From positions 1 to 42,421 of the forward strand of contig JAEXZY010000100.1 in assembly GCA_023404955.1 (NCBI GenBank): a stretch of 42,421 bases of DNA, written 5' to 3'. Both the position numbers and the translations under genes were made by a program. The notes beneath the pieces were generated by a model. The model was not told the origin of the DNA, ran no database searches, and saw nothing but the letters and a program-made list of their open reading frames with translations. The DNA is from Actinomycetes bacterium. Its GTDB lineage: Bacteria; Actinomycetota; Actinomycetes; Mycobacteriales; Mycobacteriaceae. Below, piece after piece: positions 16,652 to 24,626 of this stretch (positions are counted from its first letter, which is position 1; each line of letters starts with the position of its first letter).

Positions 16652-17638
16652 TCATCGCGTCGACGAGTTCATGAGGTCCACAATTCGTTGCAAATCGTCC
16701 ACCGAACCGAATTCGACGACGATCTTGCCCTTGCGCTTGCCGAGGCTGACCGTCACCCGGGTGTCGAAGGCAGACGACAGCTGCTCCGCGACATCCTGCA
16801 GCCCGGGCATCTGGATGGGCTTGCGGCGCGGCGCCGGCGGGGTGCCCGCACCTTCTCGATTCGCGAGCGTGACGGCTTCTTCGGTGGCACGCACCGACAA
16901 GCCCTCGGCGACGATTCGCGCAGCGAGCTCCTCCTGCAACTCCGGTCCACCCTCGAGCGCGAGCAATGCCCGGGCATGACCGGCAGACAGCACACCCGCC
17001 GCGACCCTGCGCTGCACCGCGATCGGCAGCCGCAGCAGCCGGATCATGTTGGTGATCACCGGACGTGATCGTCCGATGCGCGCGGCGAGTTCATCATGTG
17101 TCACCGCGAATTCGTCCAGCAGCTGCTGGTATGCGGCGGCTTCTTCCAGCGGGTTCAGCTGTACGCGGTGGATGTTCTCGAGCAGCGCGTCGCGCAGCAT
17201 GCTGTCGTCGGCGGTTTCTCGAACGATCGCCGGAATCGTCGCGACGCCGGCTTTCTGCGCCGCGCGCCAGCGGCGCTCCCCCATCACCAGCTGATAGCGG
17301 GTGTCTCCGTCTCCGGGCACGGCGCGCACCACGATCGGCTGCATCAATCCGAATTCGCGGATCGAGTGGACGAGCTCGCCGAGCGCTTCCTCGTCGAACA
17401 CCTGGCGCGGCTGTCGGGGGTTGGGATCGATCTGCGACGGAGCGATCTCCCGATACACGGCGCCGACGTCACCGGCTGCCGGCGGCACCTCCGGCGGGCC
17501 ACCGAACACGGCGTCTGCGGCAGCGGCTCCCATCCGTGGCCCGGTGGTGGCCGGCTCGTCCCCCTCGGCCGGGCCGGTCGGAATCAGCGAGGCCAACCCG
17601 CGTCCGAGCCCACTGCGCTTACGTGCCGGGTTGTTCAT
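16652..17638 (-). CDS. parB: Chromosome-partitioning protein ParB
   Basis: A 328-residue parS-binding CTPase that spreads on origin DNA and with ParA segregates newly copied origins. The early basic segment ARKRSGLGRGLASLIP is typical. The N-terminal CTP-binding part has QIDPNPRQPRQVFDEEALGE and the GERRWRAAQKAG motif. The central helix-turn-helix includes NPLEEAAAYQQLLDEF and IGRSRPVITNMIRLLRLP. A C-terminal dimerisation domain ends the protein. The ATG at 17638 is used; a second ATG four bases upstream is out of frame. It follows parA by 58 nt on the same strand. Its binding sites are inside parA and at the rsmG start. Confidence 0.96.
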   Translation of the reverse strand: MNNPARKRSGLGRGLASLIPTGPAEGDEPATTGPRMGAAAADAVFGGPPEVPPAAGDVGAVYREIAPSQIDPNPRQPRQVFDEEALGELVHSIREFGLMQPIVVRAVPGDGDTRYQLVMGERRWRAAQKAGVATIPAIVRETADDSMLRDALLENIHRVQLNPLEEAAAYQQLLDEFAVTHDELAARIGRSRPVITNMIRLLRLPIAVQRRVAAGVLSAGHARALLALEGGPELQEELAARIVAEGLSVRATEEAVTLANREGAGTPPAPRRKPIQMPGLQDVAEQLSSAFDTRVTVSLGKRKGKIVVEFGSVDDLQRIVDLMNSSTR

Positions 17639-17696
17639 TCATGTCCTTCGTTCGTCGCGCCGGTGCCGAATAGAGAAGTCGCTGTCCTGGTCGATC

Positions 17697-18623
17697 TCAC
17701 GGTGTGGGGGCGCCGCGCTGCGCGAGCTCGCGACTCGCATCGAGGTAACTCATCGCGCCCCTCGAACCCGGGTCGTAGTCGATGATCGTCATCCCGTAGC
17801 CCGGCGCCTCCGACACCTTCACGCTGCGCGGTATCACCGTCCGCAGCACCTTGTCTCCGAAGTGCGCCCGGACGTCAACCGCGACCTGGTCCGCCAGCTT
17901 GGTTCGCCCGTCGTACATCGTGAGCACCACGGTGGTCACGTCGAGGTCGGGATTCAGGTGCGACTTGACCATCTCGATGTTGCGCAGCAGCTGGCCCACG
18001 CCCTCCAGTGCGTAGTACTCGCACTGAATCGGGATCAACACCTCGGGCGCCGCCACGAGTGCATTGATGGTCAGCAGACCCAGCGACGGTGGGCAGTCGA
18101 TGAACACGTAGTCGAAGTCATGGTGCTTCAACTCCGCGAGCGCGGTTCTGAGTCGCCCTTCGCGCGCCACCATGCTGACCAACTCGATCTCGGCGCCGGC
18201 GAGGTCGATGGTCGCGGGCACGCAGAACAGCAGTTCGTTGTGCGGGCTCTGCTGCAGGGCGGTTTCCACCGAGATGTCGCCGATCAGCACCTCGTACGAC
18301 GACGGGGTTCCCGGGCGGTGCTCGATACCCAGCGCGGTGCTGGCGTTGCCCTGCGGGTCGAGATCGATGACGAGGGTCCTGGCTCCCTGGAGGGCCAGGG
18401 CTGCGGCGATGTTGACCGCGGTCGTGGTCTTCCCGACTCCACCTTTTTGATTCGCCACGGTGAAAATTCGCTGGCGAGCAGGCTTGGGCAACAGCCCCTC
18501 TGCCGCCGCATGCATCAGTCGGACAGCTCGTTCCGCCTCGGCCCCGATGGGGGTGTCGGCGTCGTGAGTGCCCCACGTTTCACGTGAAACATCCGCGCCG
18601 GGCTCCTCGGCCGTTGACGTCAC
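17697..18623 (-). CDS. parA: Chromosome-partitioning ATPase ParA
   Basis: A 308-residue Walker-type ATPase that moves ParB-bound origins and in mycobacteria also contacts polar Wag31. The deviant Walker A is NQKGGVGKTTT, the switch I region is DLDPQGNAS, and Walker B is DYVFIDCPPSLGLLT. The GTG at 18623 overlaps the rsmG stop (GTGA) and is preferred over an upstream ATG at 18719 that would overlap rsmG by 100 nt. The N-terminal residues D-V-S-R-E-T are encoded by a parS site, so DNA signal and protein sequence are constrained together. The gene heads a parA-parB pair. Confidence 0.95.
   Translation of the reverse strand: MTSTAEEPGADVSRETWGTHDADTPIGAEAERAVRLMHAAAEGLLPKPARQRIFTVANQKGGVGKTTTAVNIAAALALQGARTLVIDLDPQGNASTALGIEHRPGTPSSYEVLIGDISVETALQQSPHNELLFCVPATIDLAGAEIELVSMVAREGRLRTALAELKHHDFDYVFIDCPPSLGLLTINALVAAPEVLIPIQCEYYALEGVGQLLRNIEMVKSHLNPDLDVTTVVLTMYDGRTKLADQVAVDVRAHFGDKVLRTVIPRSVKVSEAPGYGMTIIDYDPGSRGAMSYLDASRELAQRGAPTP
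18576..18591. promoter_or_regulatory. parS site 1 (inside parA)
   Basis: The 16-bp site CGTTTCACGTGAAACA contains the perfect 14-bp palindromic core of the bacterial parS consensus; only the outer first base departs from the full 16-mer. It lies in the 5' coding part of parA and should be bound by ParB. Confidence 0.93.
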
Positions 18624-19312
18624 CGCTGTCTCCTTCCCGCCGGAGTCCGACGGCGCCGTTCCTCTTCCAGAAACCCTACGACCACCCGCGCCGGCGGGTC
18701 CACGAAATCCGCGCCACATGTCCGCACCTCGATGGCTGTCAGTCCGAGCGCAGCCAGAGAGCTGCGGTGCTCGTGCACTTCATCGGCCGCCCGCTCGCCC
18801 TTCATGGCCAGCATGCGACCACCGGCTCGCAACATCGGGACACTCCACTTGGCGAGCTTGTCGAGCGAGGCGACCGCACGAGACACCACGGCGTCCTGCT
18901 CCCCCACGACATCCCGCACCGATCGATCTTCTGCACGGCCGCGGACCACAGCAGAGCCCAATCCCAGTTCCGAGATGACTTCGCGCAGGAACTCGCTGCG
19001 CCGCAGTAGCGGTTCGATCATCGTGACCGACACGTCGGGCCGCGCCAGAGCCAACGGTATCCCGGGGAGACCGGACCCGCTTCCGATGTCGGCGACCTTC
19101 TCCCCCGTCTCGACGACATCGGCGACCGCCGCGCTGTTGAGGATGTGGCGGTCCCACAGCCGCTCCACTTCGCGGGGACCCAGCAGTCCCCGCTCGACAC
19201 CGGCGCCTGCCAGTATCTCGGCATAGCGGACCGCGGTGTCAGCGGCGTCGCCGAAGACTGCCGATACCGCCGCCGGCGGCGCTGGCACCTCCGCATGTTT
19301 CACGTGAAACAT
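18620..19312 (-). CDS. rsmG: 16S rRNA (guanine-N7) methyltransferase RsmG (GidB)
   Basis: A 230-residue S-adenosylmethionine-dependent methyltransferase that methylates G527 (E. coli numbering) of 16S rRNA. Loss of this enzyme gives low-level streptomycin resistance in mycobacteria. The SAM-binding glycine motif is VADIGSGSGLPGIPLAL, with SRAVASLDKLAKWSVPML and GGRMLAMKGERA further on. The ATG at 19312 is part of a parS palindrome, so the protein begins M-F-H-V-K-H. The stop overlaps the parA start by 4 nt. The gene lies in the leftward run from rpmH to parB, 62 nt after jag. Confidence 0.95.
   Translation of the reverse strand: MFHVKHAEVPAPPAAVSAVFGDAADTAVRYAEILAGAGVERGLLGPREVERLWDRHILNSAAVADVVETGEKVADIGSGSGLPGIPLALARPDVSVTMIEPLLRRSEFLREVISELGLGSAVVRGRAEDRSVRDVVGEQDAVVSRAVASLDKLAKWSVPMLRAGGRMLAMKGERAADEVHEHRSSLAALGLTAIEVRTCGADFVDPPARVVVGFLEEERRRRTPAGRRQR
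19296..19311. promoter_or_regulatory. parS site 2 (across rsmG start)
   Basis: TGTTTCACGTGAAACA is a perfect 16-bp match to the parS consensus. It covers two of the three bases of the rsmG ATG and its following codons, so ParB loading could also touch rsmG translation or transcription. It lies 720 bp from parS site 1. Confidence 0.96.
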
Positions 19313-19374
19313 CCTCCGCCTCGAGACCCGACACTGGCACGGTCACCGAACTACATCGGTGTAACTCCCAAGCG

Positions 19375-19941
19375 TCAGTCGGCGAGGACGACCACGCGGC
19401 GCGACGGCTCGACACCCTCGCTCTCGCTGTGCACCCCATTGACCTCGGCCACGGCGTCGTGCACGATCTTGCGCTCGAACGGCGTCATCGGCGAGAGCTC
19501 TTCGCGCTCACCGGTCTCGAGTACGCGGTGCGCGACCTTGCTTCCCAGCGCGGCCAGCTCGTCGCGGCGGCGCTTACGCCACTGTGCGATGTCCAGCATC
19601 AGCCGACTACGCTCTCCCGTCTTCTGATGCACAGCCAGCCGGGTCAGCTCCTGCAGAGCGTCGAGCACCTCGCCTTTGCGGCCCACGAGCTTCGTCAGGT
19701 CTCCGCCGCCGTCGATGCTCACCACCGCACGGTCGCCCTCGACGTCGAGATCGATGTCACCGTCGAAGTCCAACAGATCCAGCAGCTCCTCGAGATAATC
19801 GCCCGCGATCTCGCCTTCAGCGACGAGTCGCTCCTCGAGATCGGTGGGGCCGGCTCCGCCGTCGCCAGTCGTCTCTTCCCCCGCGACCTCCGACTGAGCC
19901 TGCTCGAGCTCTTCAGGAGATGTCGTGTCTGAATTCGTCAT
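19375..19941 (-). CDS. Jag/KhpB-type RNA-binding protein (KH + R3H)
   Basis: A 188-residue protein of the Jag (SpoIIIJ-associated) family, Rv3920c-like. The acidic N-terminus (about 1-60) is followed by a KH-type segment (LVGRKGEVLDALQELTRLAV), then an R3H domain (RRRDELAALGSKVAHRVLET and MTPFERKIVHDAV). It presumably binds RNA in the cytosol. It sits 36 nt after yidC, the usual neighbour, in the conserved rpmH-rnpA-yidD-yidC-jag-rsmG order. ATG start at 19941. Its RNA targets are unknown in this organism. Confidence 0.93.
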   Translation of the reverse strand: MTNSDTTSPEELEQAQSEVAGEETTGDGGAGPTDLEERLVAEGEIAGDYLEELLDLLDFDGDIDLDVEGDRAVVSIDGGGDLTKLVGRKGEVLDALQELTRLAVHQKTGERSRLMLDIAQWRKRRRDELAALGSKVAHRVLETGEREELSPMTPFERKIVHDAVAEVNGVHSESEGVEPSRRVVVLAD

Positions 19942-19977
19942 GGATATACCTCTTCCTCGTTCGCGGTCGCCCGCGCG

Positions 19978-21099
19978 TCAACGTTTCCGCTTCTTGGGGC
20001 GCGCGCCGGGTTTCGGGCTTCGGCTCACCGACCCGTTCCGTGCTGCGGCGCCGTTGCTGTGGCTCGAGCCGCTACTTCGCGCGCTCTCGGTGGAGTCCAC
20101 GCCTGCCTGCTCCGACCCACTCGATTCCGTGATCTCGGCGCCCTCGGTCGCGGTCGCGTCCACCGACCCACTCTCGGGGCGAGTCCCCTTCTTCCGGCTC
20201 GGCTTGGCTCCCGGCGCAGGCGCGTTCGCCGCGCGGCGCTCGATCGCTTCCTGCTTCTTCGCTTCTTCTTCCTTCTCGATCTTGCCGAACACATAGTGCT
20301 GCTGACCGAAGGTCCAGATGTTGTTGGCGAACCAGTACAGGATGATCGCCAGCGGAAGGAACGGACCGCCGACCACCACGCCGAGCGGGAAGACGTACAG
20401 CGCCAGCTTGTTCATCATCGCGGTCTGCGGATTGGCGGCCGCTTCGGGACTCTGCCGCGCCACCGATGCCCGGCTGTTGAAGTACGTCGCGATACCGGCC
20501 GCGATCATGATCGGCACACCGACGGCGATCACTGCGGGCCGATGGAACTCGGTGAACGCCTCGAGACCGTGCTTCTGAATCATGGTGGCGCCGAGCGGAG
20601 CGCCGAACAGATTGGCGTCCAGGAAGTGTCCGACGTCGGTCGCGCTGAAGAAGTAGTTACCGAGGCTGCGGTTCTCCTCGACCGAGAGCCCGAGACGTCC
20701 GATGCCGGTCTGGGTCCGGTTGAAGGACATGAGCACGTGGTAGAGACCGAGGAACACCGGGATCTGCGCCAGCATCGGCAGGCACCCGAGGATCGGGTTG
20801 AACCCGTGCTCCTTCTGCAGCTTCTGCATCTCCAACGCCATGCGTTGGCGGTCCTTGCCGTACTTCTTCTGCAAAGCCTTGATCTGCGGCTGAAGCTCCT
20901 GCATCTGCCGGGTGGTGCGAATCTGCCGCACGAAAGGCTTGTAGAGGATCGCACGCAGTGTGAACACCAGGAACATCACCGACAGCGCCCAGGCGAAGAA
21001 ATTCGACGGGCCCAGCAGGAACGCGAATGCCTTGTACCAGACCCACATGATCGCCGACACCGGGTAATAGATGATGTCGAGGCTGAAGAAGTTAAACAC
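19978..21099 (-). CDS. yidC: Membrane protein insertase YidC
   Basis: A 373-residue insertase of the YidC/Oxa1/Alb3 family that places proteins in the cytoplasmic membrane alone or with Sec. Transmembrane segments start with SAIMWVWYKAFAFLLG near the N-terminus and FFAWALSVMFLVFTLRAILY. A coiled cytoplasmic loop (MQELQPQIKALQKKYGKDRQ) and the hydrophobic LGCLPMLAQIPVFLGLYHVL follow. The C-terminal tail (about 290-373) is Ser/Ala-rich and ends in a basic PKKRKR cluster, likely for ribosome contact. The GTG at 21099 overlaps the end of yidD by 8 nt. Confidence 0.95.
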   Translation of the reverse strand: MFNFFSLDIIYYPVSAIMWVWYKAFAFLLGPSNFFAWALSVMFLVFTLRAILYKPFVRQIRTTRQMQELQPQIKALQKKYGKDRQRMALEMQKLQKEHGFNPILGCLPMLAQIPVFLGLYHVLMSFNRTQTGIGRLGLSVEENRSLGNYFFSATDVGHFLDANLFGAPLGATMIQKHGLEAFTEFHRPAVIAVGVPIMIAAGIATYFNSRASVARQSPEAAANPQTAMMNKLALYVFPLGVVVGGPFLPLAIILYWFANNIWTFGQQHYVFGKIEKEEEAKKQEAIERRAANAPAPGAKPSRKKGTRPESGSVDATATEGAEITESSGSEQAGVDSTESARSSGSSHSNGAAARNGSVSRSPKPGARPKKRKR

Positions 21100-21448
21100 G
21101 CGGCAGACTCTTCCCTTGCTGATCCGGTCGGTCTTCTAGGTCTATCGAGGCACCACAGGGGGCACCGACGCTCACGGCCGTGGCGTCACTGTGACGATCA
21201 CACTCGCCGGCGCGATCCGGGATCGGATCCCACCCTCCGTTATGCCATGGTCCGCACTTGAGCAGACGGACCAGCGCCAGCCAGCTCCCGCGCACCAATC
21301 CGAACTCGGTCAAGGCGTCGACGGCGTACTGGCTGCACGTCGGGGTGAAGCGGCACGACGGCAACCGCAGCGGAGACACCGTGCCGCGGTAGAGCTGGAT
21401 CATCCACACCAGAGCGCGGACGGCGCGGGAACTCAATCCGGAACTCAC
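21092..21448 (-). CDS. yidD: Membrane protein insertion efficiency factor YidD
   Basis: A 118-residue small protein of the YidD family (UPF0161), thought to assist YidC-dependent membrane insertion. The signature is LYRGTVSPLRLPSCRFTPTC directly followed by SQYAVDALTEFG, with the closing block CGPWHNGGWDPIP. Two conserved cysteines lie in the SCRFTPTCSQYA region. The GTG start at 21448 overlaps the rnpA stop (GTGA), and the 3' end overlaps yidC. The C-terminal tail past residue 80 is longer than the conserved core and not recognised. Confidence 0.94.
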   Translation of the reverse strand: MSSGLSSRAVRALVWMIQLYRGTVSPLRLPSCRFTPTCSQYAVDALTEFGLVRGSWLALVRLLKCGPWHNGGWDPIPDRAGECDRHSDATAVSVGAPCGASIDLEDRPDQQGKSLPRV

Positions 21449-21801
21449 GAGGCCTCCGCCCGACTCCTGATGCGCCGCAGTGCCGTCCGCATCTGCTGTT
21501 CGAGTCGGGGCGACACCGCATGACGGCTGCCGGGCAGAGCCCGAATCACCACACGATCGGCGGGGTTCAGATCGGGGAGGATGGTCCGGGCGACGTGACG
21601 AAGACGCCGGGACACCTGATGGCGCTGGACGGCGTTGCCCACCGCCTTGGAGACGACCAAGCCGACCCGTGGTCCGGCTTCCTCGGTCTGGTCAGATCGC
21701 AGGCAGTACACGACGAGATCGGGCTGTGCCGCCCGCGTCCCTCGGCTGACTGTGGCACCGAACTCGGTCGACCGGGTCATCCGGTTCTGTGCCGGAAGCA
21801 C
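21445..21801 (-). CDS. rnpA: Ribonuclease P protein component
   Basis: A 118-residue basic protein subunit of RNase P, which helps the RNA subunit remove 5' leaders from pre-tRNAs. The family motif near the middle reads GLVVSKAVGNAVQRHQVSRR and continues LRHVAR; a late block is DRVVIRALPGS. The GTG start at 21801 follows rpmH by 21 nt. The stop overlaps yidD. The N-terminal LPAQNRMTRSTEFGATVSRG matches the start of actinobacterial RnpA. Confidence 0.95.
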   Translation of the reverse strand: MLPAQNRMTRSTEFGATVSRGTRAAQPDLVVYCLRSDQTEEAGPRVGLVVSKAVGNAVQRHQVSRRLRHVARTILPDLNPADRVVIRALPGSRHAVSPRLEQQMRTALRRIRSRAEAS

Positions 21802-21822
21802 CGCGTCAGACCTGGGGTCGCA

Positions 21823-21966
21823 TCACGCAGTGAGCGACTGACGGCCTTTGCGGCGCCGACCGGACACGATGGCGCGTCCCGCACGGGTGCGCATCCGCAG
21901 CCGGAATCCGTGCACGCGTGCGCGGCGACGGTTGTTGGGCTGGAAGGTCCGCTTGCCCTTGGCCAC
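21823..21966 (-). CDS. rpmH: 50S ribosomal protein L34
   Basis: A 47-residue, extremely Arg/Lys-rich ribosomal protein. Read directly from the minus strand it begins with GTG as M-A-K-G-K-R-T-F-Q-P-N-N-R-R-R, contains the hallmark HGFRLRMRTRAGRAI, and ends in GRQSLTA. AAGGAG (21980-21975) is 8 nt before the start. It is the first gene of the leftward rpmH-rnpA-yidD-yidC-jag-rsmG-parA-parB run and faces away from oriC. A promoter candidate lies about 160 nt upstream. Confidence 0.96.
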   Translation of the reverse strand: MAKGKRTFQPNNRRRARVHGFRLRMRTRAGRAIVSGRRRKGRQSLTA

Positions 21967-22126
21967 GGCAGTCACTCCTTGTTGGTCTGGCCCCCACGCT
22001 CTGCCCGTCTCTGATGACGGACATCACGCTGTCGGCCGTTGGTAAGCTCGGCGGTCTCGCTTTGCCGGCGCGGTCCCCGGCAGGAGCCGGATCGCAGCCG
22101 TATCACCACGTGTGGGCGACTGTTCG

Positions 22127-22155
22127 AGGGTACTGACGAGAATTCGCCGGGTCAA
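22127..22155 (-). promoter_or_regulatory. Putative rpmH promoter
   Basis: On the minus strand TTGACC (22155-22150), a 17-nt spacer and TACCCT (22132-22127) form a good sigma-70-type promoter. It would give a leader of about 155 nt before rpmH. The 607-bp gap 21967-22573 also holds the dnaA promoter and DnaA boxes; I see no further gene in it. Confidence 0.6.
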
Positions 22156-22307
22156 ACCTGCTCCGGACCGCTCCGAGCCCGCATGAGCGTGCCGATGGCC
22201 ACCGCGGGAAGCGCACGTCAGCAGCATCACATCCACCTCAGCAGTCACGTGCATCTGGAACGATTGAGCCACGCGGAATTACGCTTCCCCGCAATGTTGC
22301 AGAACTG

Positions 22308-22336
22308 TTGGCACTCGGAGAGAAAACTGTTAGCTT
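22308..22336 (+). promoter_or_regulatory. Putative dnaA promoter
   Basis: TTGGCA (22308-22313), a 17-nt spacer and TAGCTT (22331-22336), with an extended TGT just before the -10. It would give a leader of about 230 nt that includes the DnaA boxes listed separately, allowing autoregulation. Confidence 0.55.
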
Positions 22337-22487
22337 CTGCCAAGGCCGATTCCATGCCGGAGCGGCGCACGACAAAAAAGCGAGGACCGTCCACTCGGTC
22401 GCGAGCCCATCACGCGTCATTGCGTGGTGACGAGTTCCGACTTTTGGCAGCCTCACTTGTAGACAACGGACAACGACGGACTCCTGC

Positions 22488-22520
22488 ATTTCCACAACCT
22501 GTGGATAACTTTGTGGACAG
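22488..22520. promoter_or_regulatory. DnaA-box cluster upstream of dnaA
   Basis: Three boxes: ATTTCCACA (22488-22496, plus), TGTGGATAA (22500-22508, the exact complement of TTATCCACA) and TGTGGACAG (22512-22520, complement of CTGTCCACA). The first two form an inverted pair TCCACA-ACC-TGTGGA; the last two are 12 bp apart in the same orientation. Placement before dnaA suggests autoregulation or an accessory part of the origin. Confidence 0.75.
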
Positions 22521-22573
22521 TTCGTCTTTGTGGTGTAGCCGACCTCTCGTCGGCCGGTAGGGGGTAGGTGTTC

Positions 22574-24055
22574 TTGTCAGCCGACCCCGACCCACCGTTC
22601 GTCGCGATCTGGAACAACGTCGTCACCGAACTCAACGGTGACACGGGCTCCCCACATGGCGCAGCGAACGGCACGCTGACCCCACAGCAGCGGGCTTGGC
22701 TCAAACTCGTCCAACCTCTTGTCATCACCGAGGGGTTCGCGCTGTTGTCCGTGCCCACCCCGTTCGTCCAGAACGAGATCGAACGCCACCTGCGCGAGCC
22801 GATCATCGCCGCGCTGAGCCGCCAGCTCGGCCAGCGCGTCGAGTTGGGGGTCCGCATCGCCGACCCCGAACCCGAAGACGCCCCCGCCTTCACCCCGGTG
22901 CCTGTTCCCGACAGCGATGACGACCTCGTCGACGACGACCTGGCCGCCCGCGCCAGTGCCGAGGAGAACTGGCCGAGCTTCTTCGCCAACCGCGCACAGA
23001 ACTCCACCACCGATGACGCGACCGCGATCAACCTCAACCGGCGCTACACCTTCGACACGTTCGTGATCGGCGCATCGAACAGATTCGCTCACGCCGCATC
23101 GCTCGCCATCGCCGAAGCCCCGGCCCGCGCGTACAACCCGCTGTTCATCTGGGGCGAATCCGGTTTGGGCAAAACACATCTGCTGCACGCGGCCGGCAAT
23201 TACGCACAGCGTCTGTTCCCCGGGATGCGAGTCAAGTACGTCTCCACCGAAGAATTCACCAACGACTTCATCAACTCGCTGCGCGACGACCGCCGCGCGT
23301 CGTTCAAGCGCACCTACCGCGACATCGACGTCCTGCTGGTCGACGACATCCAGTTCATCGAGGGCAAAGACGGCATCCAGGAAGAGTTCTTCCACACGTT
23401 CAACACCCTGCACAACGCGAACAAGCAGATCGTCATCTCCTCGGATCGCCCGCCCAAGCAGCTGGCGACACTGGAAGACAGGCTGCGGACCCGCTTCGAA
23501 TGGGGGCTGATCACCGATGTGCAGCCGCCCGAGCTCGAGACCCGCATCGCCATTCTTCGTAAGAAAGCGCAGATGGATCGTCTCGACGTGCCCGACGACG
23601 TGCTGGAGCTGATCGCCAGCCGCATCGAACGCAACATCCGCGAACTCGAGGGCGCCCTGATCCGTGTGACGGCGTTCGCCTCCCTGAACAAGACGTCGAT
23701 CGACAAGTCACTGGCCGAGATCGTGCTCCGTGACCTGATCTCTGACTCCTCGACGATGCAGATCAGCACCGCGGCGATCATGGCCGCAACGGCGGAGTAC
23801 TTCGAAACCAGCGTCGACGAACTGCGCGGCCCCGGAAAGACGCGGGCGCTGGCACAGTCCCGGCAGATCGCGATGTACCTGTGCCGCGAACTCACCGATC
23901 TCTCGCTGCCCAAGATCGGCCAGGCGTTCGGACGCGATCACACGACGGTCATGTACGCGGAGAAGAAGATTCGCGGCGAGATGGCCGAGCGGCGTGAGGT
24001 CTTCGATCACGTCAAGGAACTCACCACACGGATCCGTCAGCGCGCCAAGCGCTGA
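22574..24055 (+). CDS. dnaA: Chromosomal replication initiator DnaA
   Basis: A 493-residue AAA+ initiator that binds DnaA boxes and melts oriC. Domain I is at about 1-90, and a variable acidic domain II follows. Domain III has Walker A GESGLGKTH and Walker B VLLVDDIQFIEG. Domain IV carries the signature FGRDHTTVMYAEKKI. A GTG lies two codons upstream (22568), but TTG at 22574 is chosen: the GGGGG run at about 22560-22564 is too close to the GTG, and the M-S-A-D-P start matches mycobacterial DnaA, which also uses TTG in M. tuberculosis. The gene reads rightward into the origin spacer. Confidence 0.96.
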   Translation: MSADPDPPFVAIWNNVVTELNGDTGSPHGAANGTLTPQQRAWLKLVQPLVITEGFALLSVPTPFVQNEIERHLREPIIAALSRQLGQRVELGVRIADPEPEDAPAFTPVPVPDSDDDLVDDDLAARASAEENWPSFFANRAQNSTTDDATAINLNRRYTFDTFVIGASNRFAHAASLAIAEAPARAYNPLFIWGESGLGKTHLLHAAGNYAQRLFPGMRVKYVSTEEFTNDFINSLRDDRRASFKRTYRDIDVLLVDDIQFIEGKDGIQEEFFHTFNTLHNANKQIVISSDRPPKQLATLEDRLRTRFEWGLITDVQPPELETRIAILRKKAQMDRLDVPDDVLELIASRIERNIRELEGALIRVTAFASLNKTSIDKSLAEIVLRDLISDSSTMQISTAAIMAATAEYFETSVDELRGPGKTRALAQSRQIAMYLCRELTDLSLPKIGQAFGRDHTTVMYAEKKIRGEMAERREVFDHVKELTTRIRQRAKR

Positions 24056-24626
24056 CCGCCGACCCTCTCGTCTCCCCTTGCCGCGCCCGCGCGGTCCTGT
24101 GTCATGCCCGTGTCGAGCCCGTGTCGCGCCTTCCGCGCGGAAAAACTTCCTTCTCATTCGCACCATCAGTCACAGCCGCGGCCTGGGGAGCACCTGTGCA
24201 CAACCTGTCGTCAACCCGCGAGCGACATGGGGTGTTCTTCCCCAGATCACCGTTCATCCCCAACCGGCCCGCAGCACGACACCGGCCATGCACAACTCCC
24301 CCACACCCCCACACCGGCACTGGCCTGCGGGAAGCCGCCCGTATCCCCAGATTGCACAGGACCTAGTACTACTGCTCATTTCTCTCTATCAATTTCTCTC
24401 AGAAGAAGACCCCTGGGGAAAGCACACGGTGGACAGGCCGACACGGCCTTCCGATGGCCCGTTGTCGGCGCGATCGTTTAGCTTTCAACTTGGAGCCGAA
24501 AGCTCTACGGTGGTTCATCGACAGCCGTTCCGGTCGTCGCAGCGTGTCACAGCGGCGCGGTGTGCCCGTCGGAGAAATCGCTGATCAAGGCTTCATCGGG
24601 GTGTACATCGAAGGGACGCAACAAAC
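24056..24626. other. oriC, dnaA-dnaN intergenic origin region
   Basis: The 571 bp between dnaA and dnaN is the standard mycobacterial oriC. It holds degenerate DnaA boxes: CTGTGCACA (24194-24202) and its opposite-strand overlap, CATGCACA-type near 24289, GATTGCACA (24350-24358), GTATCCCCA (24341-24349) and CTGTCCACC complement (near 24428-24436). A relatively AT-rich stretch with TTTCTCTCTATCAATTTCTC (about 24361-24408) is the best unwinding candidate. The perfect palindrome TTCCGCGCGGAA is at 24131-24142. A TAGCTT -10-like element at 24479-24484 may serve dnaN. No protein gene is credible here. Confidence 0.87.

Noticed and set aside
23994..24584. Open frames across the dnaA-dnaN spacer
   Set aside because: This is the oriC position with DnaA boxes; the translations are Pro/Arg/Ser-rich and unlike any known protein.
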